64,000 nucleotides of DNA, taken from NCBI RefSeq assembly GCF_025698945.1, contig NZ_JAILWM010000001.1, positions 496,001-560,000 on the forward strand. Direction: 5' to 3'. Position 1 is the first letter of the stretch; every line of letters begins with the position of its first letter. Source of the DNA: Nitrosopumilus sp. GTDB lineage: Archaea; Thermoproteota; Nitrososphaeria; Nitrososphaerales; Nitrosopumilaceae. The position numbers and the translations under genes were made by a program. Below, piece after piece: positions 46,599 to 56,402 of the stretch. The notes under the pieces were generated by a model that was not told the origin of the DNA, ran no database searches, and saw only the letters and a program-made list of their open reading frames with translations.

Positions 46599-47549
46599 AT
46601 GATAGTGGAAGATATTTCTCAGAAAATTTACAATGTTTTAAAAGAATCATGCAATTCATGTAAATCAAATTTAATTTCATTATCTGGAGGATTAGATAGT
46701 TCGATTATAGCATATTTTTTAAAACAAAGAAACCCTAGAGCGATTGCCGTAATAGCAGAAGATTTTGTTTCAACAGATCTTACATATTGTCAAATGATTT
46801 CAAAGGAGATGAATATCCCACTATCAATTTACAATGTAAAAACATCTGTTATTTTAGAAGCAATTGAGGATACAATTAAAATTTTAAAAAACTTCAACGA
46901 TATTGAAATTAGAAATAATGTAGTAATGTATCTGGCAATAAAATGGGCAAAAGAGAATGGTGAAGAATCCATTATTACAGGAGATGGGGCAGACGAATTA
47001 TTTGCTGGTTATAATTTTCTAATAAACAAACCCATTGAGGAACTAGAAGATGAGATAAAACGTGTATGTTCAGTCATGCATTTTCCTACACAAAAAATTG
47101 GAGAAAAGTTAGGAATAGAAATTGAATCGCCTTTTCTAAATGATAGAGTAATAGAGTTAGCTAAGAAGATCCCTGCAAATATGAAAGTAGGAGAAGGTAA
47201 TGGAAAAAGACATGGAAAACTAATTTTGAGAAAGAGTTTTGAAAAATATATTCCAGTACAAATTGCATGGAGAGAAAAATCACCCATGCAAGATGGTTCA
47301 GGAACCTCAGGACTTACTAATCTATTCAACTCAGTTATCGGAGAAGAAATCTATGTGGAAAAGAAGTTAACAGTTGAGAAAAATGATGGTGTGGTGATTA
47401 GAAGCAGAGAATCAATGTATTATTATGAAATTTTTAAAAAAATATTTGGCTCTCCAGCTGATAACAAGGCAGAAAAAACATGCCCTTATTGCAAACATAA
47501 AATTGAGAATTCAAGATTTTGTAGAATGTGTGGGGCCTTTCCAGTTTAG
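46599..47549 (+). CDS. Asparagine synthetase-like protein without glutaminase domain
   Basis: 316 aa. PP-loop SGGLDSS at 29-35 and ITGDGADELFAGY show the AMP-forming synthetase domain of AsnB. The N-terminal amidotransferase is missing, so ammonia would have to be free; this is plausible in an ammonia oxidiser. The C-terminus adds a zinc ribbon, CPYCKHKIENSRFCRMC. It may amidate something other than aspartate. Confidence 0.78.
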   Translation: MIVEDISQKIYNVLKESCNSCKSNLISLSGGLDSSIIAYFLKQRNPRAIAVIAEDFVSTDLTYCQMISKEMNIPLSIYNVKTSVILEAIEDTIKILKNFNDIEIRNNVVMYLAIKWAKENGEESIITGDGADELFAGYNFLINKPIEELEDEIKRVCSVMHFPTQKIGEKLGIEIESPFLNDRVIELAKKIPANMKVGEGNGKRHGKLILRKSFEKYIPVQIAWREKSPMQDGSGTSGLTNLFNSVIGEEIYVEKKLTVEKNDGVVIRSRESMYYYEIFKKIFGSPADNKAEKTCPYCKHKIENSRFCRMCGAFPV

Positions 47550-47692
47550 GAAGCATTTTTGTATTTTCTAGGTTTTTTAATAAAAATTCGTCTGCATCCA
47601 TTACAACAAAAATAGAATTTTTTTCCATCATGTTCATGCAGTAGAGCTAAATCTTCATCTAATTCAATTCCACATACTGGATCTACTGGCAC
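47546..47692 (-). CDS. YHS-domain micro-protein (48 aa)
   Basis: 48 aa, GTG start. DPVCGIELDEDLAL, H, GKKFYFCCNGC, RRIF and P-x-KY in order are the full YHS motif, a short metal-binding domain often tied to copper transport. TATAAATA at 47714-47721 (minus strand) is centred 25.5 nt before the GTG. It overlaps the end of the preceding gene by 4 bp. Confidence 0.8.
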   Translation of the reverse strand: MPVDPVCGIELDEDLALLHEHDGKKFYFCCNGCRRIFIKKPRKYKNAS

Positions 47693-47966
47693 AAATTTTC
47701 CTTATGTGAATTCTATTTATAGATTAAGACAAAAAATTGATTTTAGCCTTAATAAAATGAATGAATTTTTTTAAATTAAAATTTAATGTCAATTATTTGA
47801 AATTTTTCACCATTTATCATAGACAATGTTGAATCTTCATCTTACAAACATCATAATTTTGACATCATCTCTCACGCCAACCACTAGTTTAGATGAATAT
47901 TTTCAGTAACTGTTTGGTATTGAATTTTGTAAATAAGGTATGACAGTCATAATAGAAATCTACAAG

Positions 47967-48176
47967 TCATACAGTAAGTTTTACAGATTGTCTCTTTAAT
48001 GAACCAATAACATCACTAGTCATTTTGACAATATGTTCTATTTCTTGAGAGTTTAATTCATCTCTACATTGATTTATGGAATTCTCTACTATTGAACCAA
48101 TTTCTTTGGTTAATTCAGCCATTGCCAAATATTCAAAATCAATTTCGCTGTAACCTATTTTATTATAGTTTTCCAT
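47967..48176 (-). CDS. Hypothetical small protein (69 aa)
   Basis: 69 aa, acidic, predicted helical (EYLAMAELTKEIGSIVENSI). An AT-rich box is centred about 26 nt upstream. It precedes nothing obvious and may be paired with the DUF6659-like gene just upstream. Confidence 0.45.
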   Translation of the reverse strand: MENYNKIGYSEIDFEYLAMAELTKEIGSIVENSINQCRDELNSQEIEHIVKMTSDVIGSLKRQSVKLTV

Positions 48177-48242
48177 TCAATCATAAGACTGTTTTTTAGT
48201 AATTAAGGATCACCGAAAAGTCCCAAAACTGGAAATAGAAAA

Positions 48243-48608
48243 TTATGCATGAATTATTGACAAAATTTTTTTTGGAAGGACTCCATAATCTGCATCTGGT
48301 TCAGATACAACATACAGAATGTCTTCATTAATTAGAAAACTAATAGCTAATGCCCTCTCACGAGAAGCCATTGCAAAATTAACAGGACCAAGTTGCCTGT
48401 CAAATTCTTTTCTCATTTTAACACGTAGGGCCAATTCCATGAAGATCATTTCATCATCTTTTTCACTCTCTAGAGGCTCAACATTTTCCTTCATTCCTCC
48501 TGCAACCAAACGTCCTCTCTCATTTATCACACCTGCAAAACGAATTTTTGGGTCAAGGGATTTTATAGAATCACAAATTTTTGTATAATCATAAATCTTA
48601 GCAGACAT
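48243..48608 (-). CDS. DUF6659-like protein
   Basis: 121 aa. IRFAGVINERGRLVAGG, an MELALR helix and LAISFLINEDILYVVSEP match DUF6659, a roadblock/profilin-like thaumarchaeal family. An ATTAATTA box is centred about 26 nt before the ATG. Function unknown. Confidence 0.65.
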   Translation of the reverse strand: MSAKIYDYTKICDSIKSLDPKIRFAGVINERGRLVAGGMKENVEPLESEKDDEMIFMELALRVKMRKEFDRQLGPVNFAMASRERALAISFLINEDILYVVSEPDADYGVLPKKILSIIHA

Positions 48609-48666
48609 ACTTTAATTCCTACTGTAGGCCCATTAATTATCCTTCTATTTAATTTTGATTTAGAAT

Positions 48667-49767
48667 TTACGACGTAAGTTTCTTGACTAATGCCAGGAAT
48701 TCATACTCTGATAGTGGAGGAATTTTTAGAATCTCAAGATTTTCAGATATATGTTCTGGAGATTTCTGCCCAACTAGAGGAGCAATAACTCCTGGAGTGG
48801 AACGAATAAACTGTAAAGCCCGAAGTGATGGTTTTAATTCACTAAACTCAGGCATTACACCAGGGGCCAACAGTCTACCTTGCATGAATGGTACACTCGT
48901 AAAAACACCAACACCTAAGGAAGAAGCAGATTCTAAAATAGAGACAAATTTGGAATTAAGTATTTGGTTTTTTGCAAGCAATGCTTGGTCATAATGCATA
49001 TTGTATGGCAACTGAATAAATCTAAAACCATGATCATCACCACCAATTTTTTTTGCCAGGTTGATTGTATCTTCTAGGGACAAATATTGGGAATTATCAT
49101 TAGATACACGAAAACATTCCCATGTGGCCATTCCATAAAATTTAATTTTTCCTTCATCACGTTTTTGCTCATACAATTCAAAAGCATTTTTTAGATTGTC
49201 AGTGAATTTATCTTTAGAAGAATCTTTCATCTGTCCTTCAACAGCATTATGCAGGTACATCAAGTCAACACATTCTAAATCTAAATTTTTTAAACTTCTA
49301 TCAAGTTGATCTGAAAGATATGTAGGAGTCATACAATGGTATCCAGAGGTCACATCCCCTTCTTTGATTACACCCTTTTGAGAATACTCTTCTTTAACAT
49401 ATTCCCAAAAACCCAAATTTACATCAGCATCATTTGTAACATATCCATTTTTTGTGCTAACAAATATCTGATCACGAGAGATCTTTTTCTCCTGAACTAG
49501 TTCAGATATTGCTTTTCCAACAGAACGCTCCGCCTTTTGAGATCGATAATTAATTGCAGTGTCAATTACGTTTATTCCAGATTGAATTGATTGTTTTACA
49601 GCATTTGTGACCAATTGATCAGTCTTTGAATCGACATCACCAAGATATGTTCCAATTCCAACATTAGATAATGTGAGGTGTTGAAATTCTTTAAAATTTG
49701 CAGGGTTTACGTCTGAATTTTGAGCAAATCTTTTAGTTCCCTCAGCAGTTGCATACCCGGAAATCAT
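48667..49767 (-). CDS. Aldo/keto reductase
   Basis: 366 aa. Catalytic Asp/Tyr in VIDTAINYRSQKAE, Lys in VSTKNGY and His in MYLHN are all present, and the NADP-binding end is IAPLVGQKS. Substrate unknown. The N-terminus is unusually long, by about 25 residues. Confidence 0.88.
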   Translation of the reverse strand: MISGYATAEGTKRFAQNSDVNPANFKEFQHLTLSNVGIGTYLGDVDSKTDQLVTNAVKQSIQSGINVIDTAINYRSQKAERSVGKAISELVQEKKISRDQIFVSTKNGYVTNDADVNLGFWEYVKEEYSQKGVIKEGDVTSGYHCMTPTYLSDQLDRSLKNLDLECVDLMYLHNAVEGQMKDSSKDKFTDNLKNAFELYEQKRDEGKIKFYGMATWECFRVSNDNSQYLSLEDTINLAKKIGGDDHGFRFIQLPYNMHYDQALLAKNQILNSKFVSILESASSLGVGVFTSVPFMQGRLLAPGVMPEFSELKPSLRALQFIRSTPGVIAPLVGQKSPEHISENLEILKIPPLSEYEFLALVKKLTS

Positions 49768-49980
49768 GAATATTCTAAATTTTTACTAAATTTATGTTAA
49801 AGCTCGTTTTCCGAGCACAAAATACTATCAATTTTCACATACATTTTGTAATGTACAAATTCGCATGTATTATAGGAGATAAATAAAATTTTGTTTAATG
49901 AACATCTTGAAGATGGTTTATTATAATAATATCTAATTTCTATCTCGTCTTTTTATGAAAACAAATATTCAATTTAGAGT

Positions 49981-50868
49981 TTAAATTCTAATCAAAAAAC
50001 TAACAACAAACAGAAGTCCAGTGATCCTACTATACATCAATGTCAATGACATAAATGGTACAAGTTTATCAACAGAGTCATAATTTTTTTTCAATCCCAA
50101 TCCAGATTTTATCATTAAGGGTAGACTTAGAAAGACAATAAAAGACGTTAATGGAAACAGTTCTGCAAGAACACCGATTACTACTACTGCATAAGAGACC
50201 AAGGGGAATATCCAGAAAAAATTTATGGCTTTTTTCTTTCCAACACAAATAACTAAAGTTTTTCGTCCTTTAGATTTATCAGCGTCATGATCTGGAAACG
50301 ATGCAATAAACAATACAAGAGACGATAGTGCACCTACAAGAACTCCTGCAAGTGTAGATTCTATAGTTATTTGTCCAGATTGAATAAAGTATGTGCCAAT
50401 AACAATCATAGATCCTTTAACTGCAACAAAAAACTCACCTAATCCAGAATCAACAATCTTAGTAGAATAAAAGTAAATAGACAGTATTGCAAATCCCAAA
50501 ATTATGGCAATAGTAATTCCATCTGTCACTACAAAATAACCTCCAATAATGGTTCCAATTATTAAAAATGCAATTCCCGCTCTGTAAACAGATGATGGTT
50601 GGAGTAAACCTTCAGGTAACACACCTGTGCCCCCACTCATTTTCGTTTTAGGGGTTTTAGTATCAATACCTCGTTTAAAATCCCAAAAGTCATTTAATAG
50701 ATCAACACTTGCATGTAGGGCCATAACTCCTGCAAATGTTAAAACGGCAGTAAAATAATCAATTGTGGAGTGTTGCCACCAATTAAGTGCCAATCCTACA
50801 GATACAGCAATTATTGAGGCAAGTAGAAAACGAACACGAATTACACGAAACCAAATCGATAACATCAC
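49981..50868 (-). CDS. UbiA-family prenyltransferase
   Basis: 295 aa, about eight or nine membrane helices. First Asp motif NDFWDFKRGID and second DHDADKSKGRKT are both present. KMSGGTGVLPEG follows the first motif as in MenA-type enzymes, so a naphthoquinone substrate is plausible, but ether lipid is possible too. Confidence 0.85.
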   Translation of the reverse strand: MMLSIWFRVIRVRFLLASIIAVSVGLALNWWQHSTIDYFTAVLTFAGVMALHASVDLLNDFWDFKRGIDTKTPKTKMSGGTGVLPEGLLQPSSVYRAGIAFLIIGTIIGGYFVVTDGITIAIILGFAILSIYFYSTKIVDSGLGEFFVAVKGSMIVIGTYFIQSGQITIESTLAGVLVGALSSLVLFIASFPDHDADKSKGRKTLVICVGKKKAINFFWIFPLVSYAVVVIGVLAELFPLTSFIVFLSLPLMIKSGLGLKKNYDSVDKLVPFMSLTLMYSRITGLLFVVSFLIRI

Positions 50869-50898
50869 TTTCCATTACAGGTTTTCAGTATAATATTC

Positions 50899-51156
50899 AT
50901 GAGTTTTGTTTTTGGACCATTTTTTATAACAAAATGTCTAGTATTATTTGTGATAATTGGCAAAATTGGGAAAAATGAGAAAAGTGTCAATTTTGAATTG
51001 GAGTTACATTGTGCAAATTGTAAAAAGAAAGTTCCAGGAGGCATGAAATGCTCAAAGAAGTTCTATGAGTCAAAATCATTTGAAAAGAAAATAATAGAAT
51101 TTAAGAAAAATTATCTCTGCGGGGTTTGTAGAGATAAAAAAAGAACAAACAAGTAA
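50899..51156 (+). CDS. Small zinc protein, start uncertain
   Basis: 85 aa as the longest frame; the first 25 residues would be a membrane helix. A TTG at 50998 would give a 52-aa zinc protein: HCANCKKKVPGGMKC ... LCGVCRDKK. The zinc part is convincing, the hydrophobic start less so. Confidence 0.45.
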   Translation: MSFVFGPFFITKCLVLFVIIGKIGKNEKSVNFELELHCANCKKKVPGGMKCSKKFYESKSFEKKIIEFKKNYLCGVCRDKKRTNK

Positions 51157-51160
51157 AAAA

Positions 51161-53869
51161 TCATAGTTCCTCTTCTTCTTCCCATTCTTCTTCCAAGTTT
51201 GTTTTTGATTTCTTTAAGAACATAAACACAATTACACCTACCATCAATATACCACCAATTATAATGTAGATTATCCAATCAGGTAATTCTAAATCAATTG
51301 CGGCAAAGGTTCGATCAGGAGCATCAACATTAACAGTAAAAGTATCTTTACCTTCTGCATAGCCTTCAGCAGTAGCAATAATTTCAAATGAGATGTTTGG
51401 ACCTTTAAAGGCAGTTAAGCTAACAATAGCACTTCCATCAGAACTTGTTCTAACAACATTTGGAGATACCAACGCCTCTTCTTCGTTGGTGATTATTTGA
51501 ATAGATGCACCTGAAATAGAATCGGCGTTTTCATCATCAACAAACAATCTAAATTCAACGGGCTGGTTTGCAGGAATTTCACTGTCCAATCCTCCAGTAA
51601 AAATATTCAATTGTGTTTGAGACGATGCAGTGTTAATAGGAATTGATGTTCCATTGACGCCTTTTGCACTAGCAAATATTACCGATGCACCAATAGCTCC
51701 AGTAGTTTTGATGGAGAATGTAGTATATGATGAACCAGATGGAATTACACCATCATCTATTATTTGAACAACATTATCTTGAGAGGAAGTTATCTTAGAC
51801 TTTACATTAAACTTTGGAATTACAGGATTTCCTTGTAAATCAACTAATTGAATTACTCCAATGTTTTGATTATGATTTGCATTAATTTTTTCCATTGGCA
51901 GTAAAATTTTCATTTGGGAAGTTGGCTGAGTGATGAATTTTTTTGTTCCAACCAAATTTAAATCAGCATTTTCTCCAATAGGCTCAACAGTTAAGGTTAT
52001 CTCTTCTCTATCATTTGAAATTTCAAAAGAATCACTTCTTAATTGAGTAAATGCAAATGTTGAGCCCTTGTCAATTTCAACTACTCCATTAGTAGGAGTC
52101 ACTAAATATTTACTAGTCTCTTTCATAACTTTGGGTCTTTCTTCGGCGTCAAGAGCTACCAAGAACATATCAAAATATCCATCTCTATCAAAAATTATGT
52201 TATCCTGACCAGTGGGGGAAAATAATCGAGTTTCTCTTTGTTCTAATGTGTTAATAACTTGAGTAGTGAACGAACCAGTTCCAATACCATTTATTGACGC
52301 AGAGATTTTAACAAAGCCTGTTTTTTGACCTGTTGAAATTTGTGCAGTGCCATAAGAAGAAGAGCTTTGTATTTTACCACCATTGCTAATAGTAGCTAAA
52401 TTATCATCACTAGAAATCACATTAATTTTTTGAACAAACCCATCACTGTATTGATTATCGTTTGAGTGTATTGGGTATAGATCACCTTCTGATAGACAGT
52501 CAATAGTATACAAAATCATATCATCAGGATCTAATTCAGTATTATGAGAAATTCCTTTGGAGCTATCATCACCAGACTTTTCTTCATCTGTAATGTCCAA
52601 ACAATCAGGATGAATCTCTACTTTAGTTCCATCAGATCTAAAACCATCATCATCTTCATCTTCTTCAATCATGGATAACTGATATATGAAAAATGCTGTA
52701 GCATTACTAGGAATTTTATCTAAACCCAAGACATTCACAGTAGTGTCATAATTTTTTGCGTCAAAGTTATAATCAGTAAGTCGTTGATCATGATCTACTT
52801 CAATAGATTCTCCAACAGTTCTAAATGTATCAGTCGCAGTTCCATAGCCTTTAGAACTTACACCAATCAAAATATCATTGGCCAATAAATTTTGTAAACT
52901 ATATTTTTGTTGTAGAAGATACCCAAATTCACCTTTTTTAATCGTGGGCTTTTGGGATTTACTGAATTTATCGAGATTTTCACCAATTGGGTATTGTTCA
53001 CTTGAGAAAAAATCAAGAGGAATATCACGAGGAGTTTTTGTAGGATTGCCATCAGAATCAATTACACTAACAAATAGATCTAAAGTCCTATCGATTTCAG
53101 CAGGAATTAATTTGGGGAGTATGATTAATTTTAAACCAGTCGGTAATGTAGATGATATTTTGATACTTTTTGCAACATCAAGTCCTGCATCTTCATAAAT
53201 TGCACGTAAGAAAGTATTTCCAACTTTTTCATGAGAATTTAAAATTCCCCATGCGTAATAGTTGCCTTTACTAATTATCAAGGATTCAGAATTTGATGAT
53301 GCTAAAAGTTCATCATACTCTAATTTAATTTCAATATCTTCAGGGGCGCGAACGATAAAACCATCAGGAGTTTTTAAAAAAACTGTAAAGGGCATTACAG
53401 AGTTAACATGCATTTTATTTGTTGGAAGGTTTATCTCTAAAACTAGATTATCAGGCAAATAAGTTTCATCTGTTCCAACATTAATTTTTTGAAAGGTAAT
53501 CTTACCATCAAGATTTGCAGTAATTGTGGTTGAACCCGATTTTTCGGTAGTAGTTATTGGAAATGAAGCAAACTCTGCATTTGCTTTTAAAATTATTTTA
53601 TTTGGAACAGATACAATAGTTGGATCATCAGAACTAAGACTTATTGGAACATCATTTGATGATGTTATAGGAACACCATGTTTGCTAAGAACAAAAAGGT
53701 ACCCAACATTATGTTCTCCAGCACCGCTTTCTAAATGAGATGGAGCAATAGCTAATTTGATAGAATAGTCAGAAAGTGCTTCCAAATTTTGTGCGGATGC
53801 CGAATTCAGATTTCCCCCAATTAAGATAATTAAAGCAAGAAAGAAGATTGTGGGGTTTTTTGTGTTCAT
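51161..53869 (-). CDS. Large Ig-like-repeat surface protein, C-terminal anchor
   Basis: 902 aa. Signal segment at residues ~5-25. The body is repeated beta-sandwich units of the bacterial Ig-like type (SLSSDDPTIVSVPNK, VTAFKGPNISFEIIATAEGYAEG). One transmembrane helix near the C-terminus is followed by an acidic EEEWEEEEEL tail. I prefer the ATG at 53869, with GGAG 7 nt upstream, over 53881. Immediately follows the pilin genes, so an adhesin or pilus partner is plausible. Confidence 0.75.
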   Translation of the reverse strand: MNTKNPTIFFLALIILIGGNLNSASAQNLEALSDYSIKLAIAPSHLESGAGEHNVGYLFVLSKHGVPITSSNDVPISLSSDDPTIVSVPNKIILKANAEFASFPITTTEKSGSTTITANLDGKITFQKINVGTDETYLPDNLVLEINLPTNKMHVNSVMPFTVFLKTPDGFIVRAPEDIEIKLEYDELLASSNSESLIISKGNYYAWGILNSHEKVGNTFLRAIYEDAGLDVAKSIKISSTLPTGLKLIILPKLIPAEIDRTLDLFVSVIDSDGNPTKTPRDIPLDFFSSEQYPIGENLDKFSKSQKPTIKKGEFGYLLQQKYSLQNLLANDILIGVSSKGYGTATDTFRTVGESIEVDHDQRLTDYNFDAKNYDTTVNVLGLDKIPSNATAFFIYQLSMIEEDEDDDGFRSDGTKVEIHPDCLDITDEEKSGDDSSKGISHNTELDPDDMILYTIDCLSEGDLYPIHSNDNQYSDGFVQKINVISSDDNLATISNGGKIQSSSSYGTAQISTGQKTGFVKISASINGIGTGSFTTQVINTLEQRETRLFSPTGQDNIIFDRDGYFDMFLVALDAEERPKVMKETSKYLVTPTNGVVEIDKGSTFAFTQLRSDSFEISNDREEITLTVEPIGENADLNLVGTKKFITQPTSQMKILLPMEKINANHNQNIGVIQLVDLQGNPVIPKFNVKSKITSSQDNVVQIIDDGVIPSGSSYTTFSIKTTGAIGASVIFASAKGVNGTSIPINTASSQTQLNIFTGGLDSEIPANQPVEFRLFVDDENADSISGASIQIITNEEEALVSPNVVRTSSDGSAIVSLTAFKGPNISFEIIATAEGYAEGKDTFTVNVDAPDRTFAAIDLELPDWIIYIIIGGILMVGVIVFMFLKKSKTNLEEEWEEEEEL

Positions 53870-53933
53870 TTTTTTCTCCATTTTTCATTTTTTACTCCGT
53901 TTTTTTTTTCATAAAAAGGAAAAAAGGGTGGAG

Positions 53934-54521
53934 TTATCCACTTTGTTGACCAGCAATTACAGTTCCCACAAAGACTGCACCATTGGCAGTTGTTAGTTTG
54001 AACTGTGTGTCTCTTCCAGATTTGATGTTTTCATCAAGTGTTAGAAGTACTGTTACTTGTTGACCAGGTTGGATTTCAGCAGCTGTGGATGTCAAAATAG
54101 TACCAGGTCCTCTTGTAAGAACTTGGTAATCACCAGCAGCAGGGACAGCAGAAGTGTAATTGTACACTGTACCACCTAATCTTACCTCACTTAGAGTAAG
54201 CTTACCTACACTGTTACTTTGGACATAAACTGCCAATTCTTCACCAACAACAAGGCCATTACCTGCAGTATTTCCTGCTGCAAATACAGTACCATCATGA
54301 TTTAACAGAGTAGTACCATCTGATGCATCATAGCCGGTGAATTTGATTGATTCGATGTTTGGGGAACCGCTGATTTGAGCAGAACTAAAGAATCCTTGTG
54401 AGAACACAAAGACAATACTTCCACCAACTACTGCGATTGCTACTAAAAGAAGGGTTGCAATTACTGGAGCAACTGCTCTTCTTGATGTCAACTTGTTTTG
54501 TTTTGACTGTAGTTTTGTCAT
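53934..54521 (-). CDS. Pilin/archaellin-like protein
   Basis: 195 aa. Class III signal: a basic leader ending SRRAVAPVIATLLLVAIAVVG, to be cut before the hydrophobic helix by a type IV prepilin peptidase. The rest is Gly/Thr-rich beta. Size and composition suggest the main subunit. First of four pilin-type genes counted from the left. Confidence 0.8.
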   Translation of the reverse strand: MTKLQSKQNKLTSRRAVAPVIATLLLVAIAVVGGSIVFVFSQGFFSSAQISGSPNIESIKFTGYDASDGTTLLNHDGTVFAAGNTAGNGLVVGEELAVYVQSNSVGKLTLSEVRLGGTVYNYTSAVPAAGDYQVLTRGPGTILTSTAAEIQPGQQVTVLLTLDENIKSGRDTQFKLTTANGAVFVGTVIAGQQSG

Positions 54522-54621
54522 TTCTGAATTTCTTAGATCTAAAAAAGATGTTAAAGAGATTTGTGTTCAAAATGGACTACAAACAGAAAGATTGTACAAG
54601 TGTTTTTGATTATGAACAAAA

Positions 54622-56382
54622 TTATCCATCAACTTGAAGAACTATTTCGTTTAATGGTCCAATTGAAAAGTTAGACGAAGTCATGCCTTGAGCTAAGACA
54701 TACATGACATAAAGTCTGTCATCAGTGATGTTGGGCGCACGTGCACTAAATGTAATCCTATCATTTGTATTAGAAGCATCACCTAACGGACCACTTGTAA
54801 TCCCAATTATTTGATGGGATTTATCTCCAAACTCTACAGGAACAGGAGTACCTACAAATCCTTCATCAGAAATCACAGTAACTTCAGTCCACTCTTTTGG
54901 AACATTGATGATTAAACGTGCTCCAGAATTAATTATGGTCGTATCATCATTGTCCATATCTGCAAAAATAATATCAAACGTTTGAACACTATTAGGCACT
55001 ATTCCAGTTCTTGTTGAAAAAATATTATTGTCATCTCTAGGAGTAACGGTATCATCGGTGAGATATACATTAACCAGAGGGGAAGTAGTTCCTGACATTG
55101 TAGACTGGTAACCTGATTTTCCAAATGAACCCAAAGTAGTAAAAACAGAACCCTGAACTATTACGGATTCCAATGATGCACTACCAGAAGGTTTTCCAGG
55201 TTCAACTTGTGTAAGAAATGCCCTAGTAGAATTTGCTGGAATAATTACAGGAGTGGCACTTTGCCACATCAAAGCGTTTTCAGAAGGACATGACCAATTT
55301 GGATCTGCGCCCAACACAGGAGATATAGGGTTAAAATTACAATCGCCACCAGCTCGATCAAACAATTTATCATTATTTTGTGCACCTGGTGCAAAAGCTG
55401 TTATAATTAATTTACTTACTTCCATGTTCGCATTTACTGGGTTTACAACATTGATGCCCCATGTTGCTTGGGCTTCAGTAGATTTTCCTTGAGAAGAGGG
55501 AATTATAAAAAACAATTGAGGTCTTGCAAGTAAATCATCATTAACAATATCAGGATCAGCTCCACCACCTTCACCTGCTTTACGCAATAGACTTGAATCA
55601 GTTGCAATGTTACTAAACACATCATCTATACCAACAAGATCACCACGAGCTAGAGCTGAAAATATGATATCATCACCACTGATTCCGTTTACTTGATAAT
55701 CCCATGAAAACATTACAGATTCACCTGGATTCAAATTTACTATTGAAGGAGTATGAGACGATGAGGACATAATACTTGCACTGCCACCAGGAACCTGCAT
55801 TTCAGGTTCAACGTTTCGGATTAATTCATCACCAGTATTTGTAACAAGCATTGCAACTGTGACATTTTTACCAAGCACCACATCTGGAGGATCAGTTATC
55901 AACTCTGCTCGAAGTCCAGAAGAACCAGCAACTCCTAAAGCAAATTCAGTAGTTTTTATTGTTCCATATGAAGATACTACTTTGATATCATAAACATCAG
56001 GAATCATTTGAAGTGTCTGTGATGAAAGAACATTTGTATTAAATCCAGAAGGTACAAATGCATCATTGTAATTAATTTCAAATCTAGTTGCAGGTTGAGT
56101 AGGTAAAGTCTTATTGGTAATCCAAATACTAGAAATCTCAACAGGATTTTGTCCTTTGTTATCAACACTAACATTTAGAATATTATTTCCGTCTGTAGAT
56201 ACTAAAAGACCAAAATCTTCTTGTTGTTTTTTAATTTCAATATCAGACACCATCCTCTGAGTTGTTACAATATCAGTTTGGGCATCTAAAGCTAGACTCA
56301 AAACAGAAAATCCAGCTATCATCAACACTGTAAAAAATAAAGCACCAACAACAGAGGATATTCCACGTCTATTTTGAGGCAT
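54622..56382 (-). CDS. Large pilin-like protein
   Basis: 586 aa. The same N-terminus type (NRRGISSVVGALFFTVLMIAG) precedes a long extracellular beta-rich region with CARF-like adhesion domains (family of pilin-anchored surface proteins). Unusually long for a subunit; may be a tip or minor pilin. Confidence 0.72.
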   Translation of the reverse strand: MPQNRRGISSVVGALFFTVLMIAGFSVLSLALDAQTDIVTTQRMVSDIEIKKQQEDFGLLVSTDGNNILNVSVDNKGQNPVEISSIWITNKTLPTQPATRFEINYNDAFVPSGFNTNVLSSQTLQMIPDVYDIKVVSSYGTIKTTEFALGVAGSSGLRAELITDPPDVVLGKNVTVAMLVTNTGDELIRNVEPEMQVPGGSASIMSSSSHTPSIVNLNPGESVMFSWDYQVNGISGDDIIFSALARGDLVGIDDVFSNIATDSSLLRKAGEGGGADPDIVNDDLLARPQLFFIIPSSQGKSTEAQATWGINVVNPVNANMEVSKLIITAFAPGAQNNDKLFDRAGGDCNFNPISPVLGADPNWSCPSENALMWQSATPVIIPANSTRAFLTQVEPGKPSGSASLESVIVQGSVFTTLGSFGKSGYQSTMSGTTSPLVNVYLTDDTVTPRDDNNIFSTRTGIVPNSVQTFDIIFADMDNDDTTIINSGARLIINVPKEWTEVTVISDEGFVGTPVPVEFGDKSHQIIGITSGPLGDASNTNDRITFSARAPNITDDRLYVMYVLAQGMTSSNFSIGPLNEIVLQVDG

Positions 56383-56402
56383 TAATGAGATGTTTTTAGA
56401 AT

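Noticed and set aside
47434-47637. 67-codon minus frame over the end of the asparagine synthetase-like gene
   Set aside because: The YHS frame in the same region has a full domain motif and a TATA box; this one has neither.
49802-49816. GCTCG/CGAGC hairpin
   Set aside because: Only five pairs in an AT-rich gap; too weak to call.
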